NCBI GenBank assembly: GCA_009823395.1
Contig: CM020516.1
Location: forward strand, 6,344,501 to 6,408,500
Reading direction: 5' to 3'
Source: Thamnaconus septentrionalis
Lineage: Eukaryota > Chordata > Actinopteri > Tetraodontiformes > Monacanthidae
Length of the DNA stretch: 64,000 bases
This document shows positions 1 through 12,357 of the stretch, in pieces (position 1 is the stretch's first letter; each line of letters starts with the position of its first letter). A model generated the notes under the pieces. The model did not search any database. It saw only the letters and a program-made list of their open reading frames with translations, and was not told where the DNA came from. Made by a program: the position numbers and the translations under genes.

Positions 1-946
1 TTTATTATACCGTCAGTTGTTTTGTTTTTTTTCCTCCGTTCCTCCTGAGCATGCTCTACCTTTGTGGGCGGGGGTTTTATCACTGCAGGTGGGTCTGAAG
101 AACACGCATCCCCTTGTGGAAGGTTTTTCTTTTCTTTTCATTGATCATTAACTGATTTCAGTTTATTGCTGACCAAATGACTTCATTTAAAAGTAAGGAT
201 ACTTGATGCAAAAAAGGTCTTAAGTTACTAAGTTTTTTTTCTCTCTGTCTCTTGGATTTTTAAACCAGTCGAACAACACAAGGACTTATAAAGTGGTAAA
301 ACCTACACGTGTTTTGTAAAGATGTCCATTTACACTACTAGAATACATAGATGAGATGTAGGTTGGTGTGTTGCTGTTGTGTTGTGTGGTTGTACAATCA
401 TTACCATTTCTATTTATTACAGTGTAACCAGCAGGGTTGTGACTCTTATTTTTTGTTTTTCTGAAGGATTGTTAAGTTTGAAGACGACAGACTGAATTGT
501 GAGCATTGGATTGAAAATAATATTTTCAACCAGAAATCATGCTAACAGCTTTTTATTTAAAGAAAAAAAACAAAAAAACAAAAACATATTTCCAGGATAC
601 ATAAATTAAAAGCTTCACCTGCTGAAAGTCTTTCAAAGTGTTGGCCTCGCATTTTTCTTTCTACACATACAGTACAAACACACACACACACACACACACG
701 GGTATTATGTACTTTAATTTGCTGGTCGGTGATCAGCCATTTGAAAATGACACGCTGACATGCATTTAAAAAGACGTATAAAATAAAATTAGAGCAAAAC
801 TTGTGTTTTTACTCTGATCAATGTCAAAAAATAGTGTCAGGCTGGGTTGCTGTAAACTCTTATGTAGAAGGATAAAAAAAGAGTTAAGTTGTTAGTAATG
901 TTAGTGTTGCTCTTGACATGATGAGATTCTCCGGTGGCAGTCTTCA
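1..946. other. Gene-free flank and probable il22ra2 3' UTR
   Basis: No coding exon is seen. The part next to 946 is probably the 3' UTR of il22ra2, read on the minus strand. A minus-strand AATAAA (TTTATT on the plus strand at 552-557) lies about 390 bases past the stop codon and is the best poly(A) signal. A short CA microsatellite lies near 677-700. From human gene order, il20ra would be expected left of position 1, but nothing of it is visible here. Confidence 0.5.
552..557 (-). terminator. Candidate poly(A) signal of il22ra2
   Basis: AATAAA on the minus strand, about 390 bases downstream of the il22ra2 stop codon. It is the first canonical signal seen in that direction. The cleavage site itself cannot be read from the sequence. 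Confidence 0.4.
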
Positions 947-3890
947 TTACAGCGTAGTGAAACACTTCTTTGGGCCTCGGGCGCTGCTCTTGGCCTGGTA
1001 GACAATGACTGTCTGGGACTGGAGGCAGTATTTGGTCCTGTGTCTCAGGTGGTTCAGTGTGATCCTGTTGGAGTCCATGGCAAACAGCTCCTGGAGGGCA
1101 TAGAGCAGATGTTGAGTGTGCAGATTAGACACTGAAGACTGACAGGTCTGACACTGTGTGTTTTGAATCTAACACTCTTTAAATTTTGATTTAAAAAAAA
1201 CAAAACATTTTTTGACTCACATTTTCCTGTGTTCTTTCTCTTTTTTAACAAAGCATGACAAATGTGTTAACAGTAAGACTTGTTTTTGTATTGTTTTTTT
1301 CCCCACACATTCAACAGCAAACTAGTTGGAACTAAGCTTTATCAAAGCAACACACGTCACCCAACACACCCCTCTCCTCTTTTCCTCAGCTACTCTCACC
1401 TCACGCCGCTTGGCTGCCGTTAGATGCACAGCAACTAGAAAGCCAGCAAGCTTCTTAAAGCCAGACAGGTGGCGTTGATGTTGCTGTGTCAAGTGTAAGA
1501 CTGAGTGTTCAGTGTTAAAGGTCAAATAAGGAAGCCCGGTATTTAAGGAAGTCCGTCTGACAGCGGGTCTCGTATTTAGGCCACTGTTGGACGGCTTCCT
1601 TAAAAAATGCCTGCGCAAGCTGGCAGCTAACTAGCTGCAAGACCCTTATCGCTCTATGTGTATTCTTGTATATATGTATATATGAGAACCGTACTAAGGG
1701 TAGGAAAACCAAATGACTTTTATTCTACTGCCAGTATACACTTATCAATCTATTTATGGGCAGAATGTTATAAAAATCATAAATCAGGCCAGATTTTACA
1801 CACTGGACCTTTATAGCCTAAAACCAGCAGACGTGTTGTTGCACATTGGGCAATCATAGTTTTGTAATTCCGTATAAGGCCAGCGGGGGGCGCCATAGTA
1901 CAAATTATACAAAAAACAAAAAAAAAAAAACTCAAGACGTGACGATCCAGATGGATAACCGGTGCTAATTGCCGTTTTATACATCATGTGCAATGACAGT
2001 ACACAGAAGTGCGCACGTGTGTGCGTGCCTACCTCCTTCCCACTGGGGTGTATGAGGTAGATGCGGTACTGCAGGCTGCTGGGCATCTTGAGGACATGCT
2101 GTTTGGGCGGCTTCACGCGGACGCTGACCCCTCGCTCCATCACATTCAGCTTCAGCGGCGGCGGGGTGATTTTGGCTTAAGGAGGGATTTTTGGGTGTAG
2201 GTGTGGTTAGTTTTTCTGTAGGTTTAGATCTTGCACCGGAAGAAAGGGAGGAGGGAACAATAACAGGCGGAGATACAGACAAGTGTGAAGGAACTCACTG
2301 TCCCAGCGAGGGCTGAACCTTGGGGAGAGGGTCCAGGGCGACCTGCTGGAGGAGGAGGAGGAGGAGGAGGAGGAGGAGGTGGATGAGGTGCTGGCCTGCA
2401 CTCTGGCGTAGTACCACTCCCTGGTGACAGAGGTGACGTTGCTGAGGTCACAGCGCAGCCTCTGGATGCCCTGACAGGCCGCCACGTCCGCCCAGTGAGG
2501 CTCTCCGTAGCTGACAGGCGGAGACGAGCACAAGAGGTGGGGAGGTGAGACGAGACACGGCTGCAGGGCTGAAGAGGATGTTTCGTTTTTTTCTCAGCTT
2601 GAGGAAACAGGACAGCCTTTCTCTGTCTATTAAGAATTCAGAGCAGTGGTTGGGTAAATTTTTTGACTGGTGGGGCCACAATGGGTTGTAAAACTTGGAA
2701 GAGGAGGCTGGAGCAGGGGGCAGATGGGCCCCACCTCATAGATGGAAAAAAAATATGCCATGGGATATGTAGATAACGTGTGCTTTAATGTCAATTGAAA
2801 ATTAGTTAGTTACAAGTTAAATTAATGAAATGACTCTTAAAACACTGAAAAAATGGATGAAGTGAAGCTCTTTTATGACTTACTTACTATTAATATCATT
2901 TATTCAAGTTTTTTAGCCTGGATCTCGGAATCTGCTAGAGCAGCTGGTGTGTCGGCCTTCGTGTTATTATGATGATGATGATGTCAAGATGTGTGCATGT
3001 GTGCATGTGTGCATAGTCTCACATCTTCCACTGGACGTAGAAGCGCAGTGAGTGCTTCGTTGGTGGTCCGTTGGCGGGGACAGTCCAGGCCAGGATGTTC
3101 CTGTAGTCTACTGAGTGGAAGCTCACGTTGGCGGGCGGAGCGAGCGCCTCTGCCTCTGAAAGACACAAGGGTTCAATGTGTTGGAGTTGTGCGAAACGCT
3201 GCCTTCACTCTAACTGTCCTGATTGCGTGTTTTATAATTATTATTATTATTATTATCATTATTATTATTGTTGTATGTGTCTATTTAATTCTGAAGGTCA
3301 CTAATTAAATTCTTTAAAGGAGAAACCAGCGACAGCCGAGTCGATGACAGTACAATGTGTTACTCAGGCAAAACAGACTTCAGAAGTGTTTTGCTGATTC
3401 TAAAGAGACATGTATATACAGCACTACCCAGAAAATTAGAATATCCTGTTGTTGTATTTCCCCATGTCTGAACTCTTCTGAGCCAACCCAAGACAGACTT
3501 TTTAAAGGCTCAGGACCTTTTCGCAGGTGTTTTGGATTCTTTGGACTCTTTGAAGCTACAAAACTGAAGCTTTTCACAGTATTCTAATTTTCTGAGTTTG
3601 TGGGTTTGTGGTTTTAATAAGCTGAAAATCTTAATCAGCAAAGTTACAACAAGGAACTGCTTGAGATATGTCAATTTGCGTGTAATGGCTCAATAAAATT
3701 TGTTGGTTTCATCTTTTAGGTTAAATTGATATTCAAATTTTTTGGGTATTACTGTATATATATATATATGTAGACACACAATCTAAAACAGATTCTGCTG
3801 TAGAAAGCGGTGTGTGGTGGGATGTTGGTTACCTTGAGCGGCGGCACCCAGGCTCTGCAGGATCACGGCTCCCAGCAGCACACGGCTCAT
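947..3890 (-). CDS. il22ra2: Interleukin-22 binding protein (soluble IL-22 receptor alpha 2)
   Basis: Five coding exons read on the minus strand: 3833-3890, 3023-3155, 2299-2510, 2033-2175 and 947-1090. They total 690 bases, 229 residues. All introns are GT-AG with phases 1, 2, 1, 0, the class II cytokine receptor pattern. Exon 1 encodes a signal peptide (MSRVLLGAVILQSLGAAAQ). Exons 2-3 form the first fibronectin III domain, with a sequon at N29 and the motif ILAW at 40-43. Exon 3 has YGEPHW at 65-70, C76, C84 and SPRFSPRWD at 126-134, close to human IL-22BP. Exon 4 begins TKITPPPL, and exon 5 ends with a Cys near the C-terminus (KKCFTTL) and no membrane segment. Length and lack of a TM helix match the secreted decoy that binds IL-22 and keeps it from its receptor. 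Fish literature calls it CRFB9. Residues 109-119 are a serine run encoded by a GGA/TCC repeat. The first base of exon 5 (1090) is the least certain boundary. Confidence 0.9.
2347..2379. repeat. GGA/TCC trinucleotide repeat inside il22ra2 exon 3
   Basis: About eleven GGA units on the plus strand. Read on the minus strand they are in-frame TCC codons giving the Ser run at residues 109-119, in the loop just before the SPW segment of the first receptor domain. Because it is in frame, length changes would not shift the reading frame. Confidence 0.9.
2644..2925. mobile_element. hAT-like non-autonomous element in il22ra2 intron 2
   Basis: The left end CAGTGGTTGGGTAAA followed by TTTTTTGACTGGTGG matches, inverted, the end of a copy at 57800-57910 (CCACCAGTCGAAAAGTTTGCCCACCCCTG region). 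A related body (GTCAATTGAAAAT, GACTCTTAAAACACTGAAAA) occurs again at 8340-8635. A CAG-initial end and no coding capacity suggest a degraded hAT-type MITE. The right boundary is approximate. Confidence 0.55.
3415..3758. mobile_element. Tc1/mariner-like MITE in il22ra2 intron 1
   Basis: Imperfect 31-base terminal inverted repeats at 3415-3445 and 3728-3758. The left one reads TATACAGCACTACCCAGAAA and the right one, reversed, TATACAGTAATACCCAAAAA. Both ends abut TA dinucleotides, as expected for Tc1/mariner insertion at TA. There is no transposase frame; the element is about 340 bases and is followed by a short AT microsatellite. Confidence 0.65.
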
Positions 3891-4924
3891 CGTGCTGATG
3901 CTGTCGGACTGATGCTGTGGGCAACAACAGCGCCTTTAACGTGCGGCCACTTCCTGTTTTCCTTGTGCCCCCCTTGCGAGCACGGCGCGGAGGTCGAGGT
4001 GAGCGTGCCCTTCAACAGAGACTCATTGAGACCAACGACCCTCATGAATTGGATTCAAAAGCTTCTGTGATGTTGATGTAGCAGAAAATGTTTGAGTTGT
4101 TGAGTTGACATTTGTTTCTGGTGTGCTCAATCTGAATAGATGAGAAGCCTTTACTAACCCCACTTTGGGGAAATTTGCGTAATAATAGCAACGACATAGT
4201 GCAAAAAAAATAAAAATTACATCAATTAAAAAAAATAAAAATAAGGAAGTGAAACATCTATAGAGTAAGAAAGTAAAAAAAAAAACAAGCAGTAACTGAT
4301 TAGATTGAATGCACTGAGTCACGTCATGCTTGGGGTTTTTTCGTCGGTAGTCTCTGGGGCAGGTTGACCTTTTTTTTTTTATCACTGCCTCAGGCCTATT
4401 CCTGGAAGCGCAGTCTTTAGCGGAAGGTGTTGCGCAACGTTCAGTGAGAGCCGGTAGAGGAAGGTGTGGTTCGGCGGGAAGGAGAGGAAGAAAGAGCCCA
4501 AAACCTCAGAGCACGTGAATAATTTACCGCTCATTTGTTTGTTAAGACGGTGGGAGAGTTTTAGGAGCCCGCATGCTTTTGTGATGCACTGCACTGCACT
4601 GCACTGCACTGCACTGCACTGAGAATCAGTCTTAAATCTGGTGCAACAAATCCAGAGTAAAAAAACAGCAAGAATGTAGTTTTCTCATTTTGCCTCAATA
4701 ACAAAAAAACAACTAAACCATCTACATTTGTTTGTATGCCGTTGATGCAGCCAAGCCTGAAACACAGCAAAAAAAAAATAAAATAAAATAAAATCTCTGG
4801 CAATAATTGGGATTGAGCTACATAAATACACACATATATACATATATTATTAGTAGTAGATAATAATAGATACACCTCATGAAGACACAATGAACCTCAT
4901 TCTGGTAGCAGACAGTCCTTGGCC
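3891..4924. other. Spacer upstream of il22ra2; repeats only
   Basis: Upstream of the il22ra2 start codon there is no clear TATA box. The stretch at about 4138-4260 (CCCACTTTGGGGAAATTTGC followed by A-rich sequence) recurs at 36505-36640 and looks like a dispersed fish retroposon tail. 4584-4621 is a tandem GCACT pentamer. No coding exon is seen. Confidence 0.5.
4584..4621. repeat. GCACT pentanucleotide tandem repeat
   Basis: About seven and a half perfect copies of a five-base unit (GCACT), in the spacer between il22ra2 and the ifngr1 3' end. Confidence 0.9.
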
Positions 4925-6519
4925 TTTATTTTGTAACAAGGAAAAGGTCACGTTATGAAGGGGAAGGTAACATACAAACATGCACAAAGCAGTGCCCCCC
5001 CCCATCCCCAACTGCCTTAAATAACAGGTTCCAGAGGAAGAAAAAAAAGTGGATGGTTGAAAATGTCAGCGAGCACAATGTGGAGCTGCCTTCTTCCCTT
5101 CTGACGGTCAGTTCAACTGAGTCGCACAGTAACAGTCACATGTAACACGTCCAGAGTTTCCCCAAACGCACCGCATCTGTCGTGCGGCGCCACACACAAT
5201 AAAATTCTTAAGGCAGTCCAGTGTCATGCGAAAAAAATTCAACAATTAATACTCACATTTTTTTTGTGCACAAGCGCAAGACTTTAAAAAATAGTTTTAA
5301 AAAAACCCCCAAAACAATAAAAAGCAAGGCCACAGTCAATATTGAACTGGACCTTGAGTCTGTAATAATAAATCAATCAATATAATTGCTTCGTTTCCAA
5401 CTTTCCTGAGCGCCAGACAAAAACGTCGTTGTTTGACTGGACTGATGATTTTTAACAGCAACATCTACATTTTGTCATGGCTGAAGATGAATTTAAAAAC
5501 TCATGCATGATGTCTTGCATTTCGTGTCATCTTTAAAACAACAATAGGCCAAAAATCCATTCAGCCAGTATTGATCATAAATTGAAAAAAAACCCCAAAA
5601 ACATTAAAGAAAACCCAAAAAAAACAAACCCTGACATAACACACACATAATTATGATGTTTCAACGCATCACTGTGGAGTTATGTGATGGATTTAGAGAC
5701 CAAGGACGCACTTAAAATATTCAGTTAGGTGCTTGTCATTTGTTGCAATAATCAAAGATGATTGGTATAACAAAAAAATAAAGTTTTTTTATATATAGTT
5801 TTATATAATTCTGTTTAACAGAGATGCAACTGATTCAGGTCCGCAGTTGTAATCTACCCGACAACCCTTTGTACTTTCGCAGCGCTTTGCCTTCCCTAAA
5901 ATAAAATCACTCACATAATAAAAAAGGTCGGCAGGTAGTTGTTCACTGAGGCAGTGTTGCAAATTAGCACTGCATTGTGGGCAGTTTATAAGTGAAATTA
6001 TATGTACACGCGCAATGATGGGATTACTTTGGGCAATGAGCAAAGGCATTGCAAACAATGCACCGAGCACCGAGCACTCCAGTCCAAGTCCAGAGTGAGA
6101 ACATTTTGTCTGACACTGGAGAAAATATTCCACAACTTGTAACGTTTTTGGGACTGACTGGATTGTCCTCTTCATTCAGCAACAGGGAAGCTTGGAGCTT
6201 CCAAGTACTTTGAATTTTCTGTCTTTCTTTCTTTCTTTTTTTACAAGGTGCTACTTTGACACACACAAACATTTTTAAACAAAAAGCAAGGTGCATGAAC
6301 AAAACATGAGGACTTTGTGAATCCTGACTTTGCTCTGACTTGGCATTAAATATGGTACTAAATCCAAATACCACCTGTCTGCGAAGTGAAAAAAAAAGCA
6401 ACAAAAAGACGCAGCAAAAAAATCTGCTGTCTTTTTGTTTCAAAGCTGTTGAATAATAATTTTTTCAGAGCTTCTCATACAAACACCTCATTTTGACCCG
6501 ACGTCAGACGCCCACTTAG
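4925..6519 (-). other. Probable ifngr1 3' UTR
   Basis: No gene is seen between the ifngr1 stop codon and 4925. On the minus strand a canonical AATAAA (TTTATT at 4925-4930) lies about 1.6 kb past the stop and would define a long, A/T-rich 3' UTR. Shorter forms ending earlier are possible. RNA reads ending near 4910 would confirm it. Confidence 0.4.
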
Positions 6520-9500
6520 TCACTCGTTCTCTCCGGACCTCCGGCAGCGGTAGCCCTCCAGCGTTTCGTCCTGGGCCAGCTGCACTGCGGCGTTCATGCG
6601 TTTCTCATAGCCAGCGGAGCTCTCGTCCTCGTCCTCGTCTTCCAGCTCCTTCCCGGTCCAGTACACGGCCGCCGACCCTTCGTCGTTATCCTCCACTCCC
6701 ACCTCTTCGTCTGCTCCTGGGCCTTCACTGGAGAGCCCGATCGGCAGGCGGATATCCGAGTCATCGGGGGTGGTCTTGGGGATGACGACGATGGACTCGG
6801 GCATGTTGTTGTCCTTGTCCAGGAGCGGGGTGGGCGAACCAGGGTCCACTTTCAACACGGAGACTTGCTCGGGGGTCAGTCCCAGGGTCTGCTTCAGGCG
6901 CTCGGAGAAAGCCTTTTGAAACAGACGCAGGGAGAAAGACAATGAGGTGAGCGCAAGCTCAGACTGACTGAGGGGCCGTCTACACCAACACGGGTATGTT
7001 TGAAAGCGTGTGTTTCTCTTGCAATGTTTGGCCTTTCATCCGCACGTCACCGCAGTTGGAGGCTCCTGAAACCTCAAGATTTTTGTAACTGGGGTCCAGG
7101 ACGGTGGTGTAGTCTGGCCGGATTTAGAAGCTAAACGGGCCACATATGGCCCCCAGGCTGCAGTTTGCTTATGCCTGGTTAGGAGTGATACCGCCACCTA
7201 CTGCTTTGTCGTGTGCATTACATTACCCGAGGCGGATTTTGCCATTTCGTGTGGACGGACGGAGATAGTTTTACTGTGGACAGGGATTTTTTGTTTGAAA
7301 CCGGAGGTCAAAAAAAAGGGAAAAAAGAGTTTGGTTTCAAAGATACCCGCGTTGGTTGGTGTGGACACGGCCTGAACAGGAACTGACCAGAGTCTTTGGT
7401 AGATGTGTGCTGGGCCTGGTCTGCTTCTTGTACACCATATACGAAATTAAGACGAGTCCAAACAAGCCAGTGATAGCGCCAATGACGATGGCGATGATAT
7501 TGTAGTCTGTCGGGGGAGGAAACAGGAAAGTGCAGACAATTACAAAAACAGGAAACAGACGAGCGCAGTCAGACAAACCAGGAGGCGCTGTGGTGCAGCT
7601 GATGTCAGTTACCAGAACGGAGGTACCGAATTAAAAATGAAATAAATAAATAAATAAATAAATAATCTTATCAGTCTATTTGGAGTATGACTGCTGCTTG
7701 GTCCAGTCGCCTTGTTATAAATATTTGCACATTATTTTCCTAGGAGGGTTTAAACTAGCATGTGAGGGACACGCCACACATCAAAACTCAACTGATCTTG
7801 TTGGGCTGCTCTTTCGGCAGCAGCATGCAGTACGCGTGTTTGCCCTTCACCGACATGTCCTTCATCTCCCCATTGACCTTGACACAGTGCTTCTCCTGGG
7901 CAGCGTGCACCTGGAGCTTGGCCGTACACAAGCGGCTCTTGCAGGTATTGTCATGAGTCGTGTTCTGCAAAAACAAGAACCCCATCTGCGGTTAACGGAC
8001 ACTCGGCTGTTGGGGGAGCGGGAACCGCCTGCTCGATGGGAGTCTGGGCCGCGTTCTGACCTGACTGACCAGCTCCACCTTGTACTCGAACCTGGGGAGG
8101 TCTGTTTTTGCACTTTTGCCCAGCAGTCTGCCGCCGTACAAAATCCAGGGGTGCACGAAGTGGATGTGGACCAAGCGGTCACCTTCGGCGCTGACGTTCA
8201 CAGATGGAAAGTCCAAAAAACCTGCAAACAGTCGGGTAACAGCCAGCACAGTGTCAATGTTGTCATGTTAACATTTGTATTTAGGTTACAAAAACAAAAA
8301 AACAACACAGTTTAGGGACAGGAGCAGATAGATGGAGTTTTTTGGTGACCTACCTCATATGAGGACAAAATATATTTCATGGGCTATGTAGAAAAAAAAT
8401 GTGCTTTATTGTCAATTGAAAATGAACAAAAGCACTTGCACACAGCAAGTTACTACAAAATGTGTGTGTTTGAAGGCCCAGGGTATTTAGCTCTTTATTG
8501 AAAAGACTCTTAAAACACTGAAAATATGGATGAAACATTTCTATTTTATTTCTTACTGACTATTAATATGATTCCAAAGTGGGCCGGCCAGATTAAAAAG
8601 CTCAATGGGCCTCGTGTGTCCCGCTACTGGTTTAGGGTCAGACAATCTTGTTAGATGAGATGAGATCTGGACTCACACTTGTAAGTGGATAAAGTACTCT
8701 GGAAGTAGGAGAAGGAGATTCCATTGGACGGCGCCTCGGTCGACTCACTGTCCCCCACCACTGCAGTGATGAACACGGTGTAGTCGTTCTTGGGATTCGA
8801 CAGTTGGGAGAGGTCAGCTTGGAGGGTCGGCGGCTCCACCCACTTTTGTTTGGTTTGACTGCGGGGACCAGTGAGGGTGAATATGAAAAGGTTTGGACAC
8901 ACCTTCTCATGCAATTGTTTTTTTTTTTTTTTTTTTATCTTTACAACTTTCTATACTGCAGATAGATACTGAAGACATCAAATATATGAGCAAGATATAT
9001 GTAATGATGCAGCAAAGAAAAACACATTAAATAACTCTGAATATGCTTTTTAACGAAAGGTGGCTATTTAGAAGAATTTAAATGTAAAACGAGTTTGAGT
9101 TATTTATTTTACACTTATATTGTTTGCTCCATCATTCCATGTGCGTTCATACATAGTTTTGATGCCTTCAGTGAGAAACTGCAATGTCAATAGTCATGAG
9201 AATGAAAGAAAAGACATTAAATTCATAGGGTGTGTCCAAACTTTTGACTGGTAGTGTGTGTATACATACTTATACAGATAAATATGTATATATGTATATA
9301 AGTCTGTATAAAGACAGACAGACAGACAGACAGATAAATACTTTTTTACTTTTTTTCTTCATCTGTAATAGGAGAGTAGTAGGGGAAGATGTCGATCCGG
9401 AACCTCAGGCCTGGCACCATTTCTCCGTAGCTCCATTTCAACACGTTGTGCATGTTGTGACAGTGAAAGGTGACGTTGGTCGGAGGCTCCACTGTGGACA

Positions 9501-9622
9501 CAGAAGCAGAGACGACACACTGCACTCAGAGAGAAGATGCCATCAATCATCTGTGTCATCTGGGGGATTTCTCACTTCCAACCACAGAGCCTTTCTCACC
9601 AGTAACTCATATACAGAAGCAA

Positions 9623-9692
<70 letters not shown>

Positions 9693-10506
9693 AACAACTT
9701 AAATCATCTTTAAGGTCTTTCTTGACTTTGAACGTAGCCTCATTCCTCTGACGGAATGTTTCCATTCATTCCAACAAAACACACACAAACACAAACACAC
9801 ACACATCACCAGAAACACACATAAAAAAAACACATAACCAGAGACACACACAGACACACACAAAAGTCTGACTGTGAGAGGATGCTGTGTTGTTGTTGCT
9901 CTCACAGAATCTTTGTGCAACGTCTCTTCCTGCTTTGGTTTGGAGTCAGAGCCACTGAAGAGACATTAATTGTTCCACGTGCTGAAACTTGCCGTTGAAC
10001 TTCCTCAAAACGATAAGAGGAGTGCTGCACTCCTTTAATCCCGTGAATAAACAGGGAGCGCCCTGACTCCGGCCACAACAGGACATTCCAGCCATTTAGT
10101 ATTTCTGTGTGCCAGAGCTGTGAACTGAGGGGAGTGGTAGACGCGCAGTCGGCGAAGGAGACGCTTCACCGCTGCACCAAAGAGCTCAAGTCATTGACGG
10201 CGTCTCTTAAAAGGTTCACAGCATAATTTCAAATCAGACACTGGGATGTTTGTTTGTTTGTTTATGAAGGGCTTTGCAAAAGCAATAATTTTGTATCTGC
10301 ACAAAAGAAACAAAAAAAAAAGTGTGATGTTCAGTGTTCCTTGACGAAGTTGCATGAAGTAAACGGAACTTGTTGTTTTCAGCAGCGTTCACTGAATGCA
10401 AAACTGGGAGCGGATGTCGTATTTCTCCATCTGTCATGTGAGTCTGTTCTGCTTCAGACACGACGACGACTTGCTGCCCGTGAACACTGCTGGAAACTGG
10501 TGGCGC

Positions 10507-10546
<40 letters not shown>

Positions 10547-10808
10547 TCTCTCCAGGAGAAAGTTGTGTATACAGCAGCTTTACAAGGGAACTATGTGTAC
10601 TAACTGTAACTGTAAAAAAAACATTGAATGTGCATAAGTATAAAGAGACATAAAAGTACAGTATAAAATAAAAATAGCCATAAAAACTACAACTAATAAA
10701 ACTAAAACTAAAATAAAATGTTACACTTCCTGATATACACGCATATATATCTATGCTATATATAATGCAGACATATGTATACACATTATGTGTATATATG
10801 TAGGTGTT

Positions 10809-10858
<50 letters not shown>

Positions 10859-12289
10859 TAAAATCTAATATACATGTGTGTATTGTGTACATACAGTTGA
10901 ATAAGGAATAGTGAATCTTGAGAGTATCGCCTCTCTCGCTTCCAGTTCCTGTGTGAACTGATGGTTTCCTTTCATGCACGTGATGACGGCCGCCCACAGA
11001 AAAACAACACAGCGTGCCTACGGTCTGCGCACCATGAGACAAACACAAATCTCTGACTCAGACACGCACTTGTTACCTCTGCAGAGGTGACAACCGCATC
11101 GACAGGTGTTGGTCGCTGAGGGCTACCCCCACAACCCAGTTCACGGTCACACGCACGCACACACAGAAACCCTCCCAGCACATCTGTGCCATTGTAAGTT
11201 GACAAAAAAATGAAAACACAACCAGCTGGTTCTCTTTGCTCTTTAGCCGTACCACAGGATTCGGCCAACTTTATATCGCCCCTACTAACTGCAGTGGCCT
11301 GTGCTGTGGAAATACACTCTGGTATGCTTGCACATGCACACCCATAGTGTAAATACTGTACTTGGACTGTGTAACAGGAGGTGTTCCTGCCTGTTTGCAA
11401 ACAATGAACCCCGCTAAACCCACAAAATGGAACGATACATCACACTCGGTGCACGTTCAAAGAGGTTTGAATTTTTTAAACTTGTAATAGCAAAACACTT
11501 CCTTCCGTTTTCCCTGCGCAGGACAAAGAACTCAGTTTGTTGCTCAACTCACAATTTAATCTCCACTTGAAATACACAGGTCCTAAAGTTTAAGGCAATC
11601 TGTGTGTGTGTGTGTGTGTGTGTGTTGTGTGTGTGTGTGTGTGTGTGTGGGGTAGTAGATTTGAATAGATCGAACACCACAGTGCTAGTTTTTCTCTGCA
11701 TGACTTCTCATGCGCTTGGCCTCTGCAATCTGTTACTGTGTTACTACACAATAATGGAGAGTTGAGAAATGAGGAGGCAGGCGGGGTTGGGGAAGAAATA
11801 CTCAAAGAGGAAATACTAAAAGTAAAAGATCAGCAATAAGAGGCTTACAGGGCATAGAGATCTGTTCCCAATAACTATGTTTCCTAATCAAACTAACGTG
11901 TGCCTGTTTGCCTGTCATAAAATAAAGCCACTTCCCAGATCACTAATCATAAGCGATATGACATCATAATCTCATCGATTTTTTTTTTTCTTGTTTACGG
12001 TAATGGAACAAAACAGCCTCACAGTGTAGCAACAAGCAGTGCAGCTAGCGACATGGAGTTCCACATACAGTAGAAGAGGGCCGTTATTTACTACTGGGTA
12101 CTGGAAGTTGAAGTTATCCAGGGGAAAAATTGGCTGAAACACTCACTAATCGCGGTTTTTTTTTTTTTTTTTTAAAACTTATAGCCGTAAAATAAAAATA
12201 TGTATAGGCGGCGTATGTGGTATTAATGAAATGGCTCGTAACGTAGAAATTACATTATTATCGCTCGTTTAGCTCGTTTCGTGTTCACG

Positions 12290-12357
<68 letters not shown>

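Noticed and set aside
7788..7792. In-frame stop after exon 5 taken as the end of a soluble Ifngr1
   Set aside because: A GT donor precedes the TGA and the phase-1 join to the TM exon at 7506 is perfect. Read-through of the intron could give a soluble form, but nothing in the sequence supports it.
10507..10546. CRISPR-like array
   Set aside because: Simple tetranucleotide microsatellite without spacers; vertebrate nuclear sequence.
10434..11048. 204-codon frame in ifngr1 intron 1
   Set aside because: Made of ACAG, TA and CA microsatellites; no domain.
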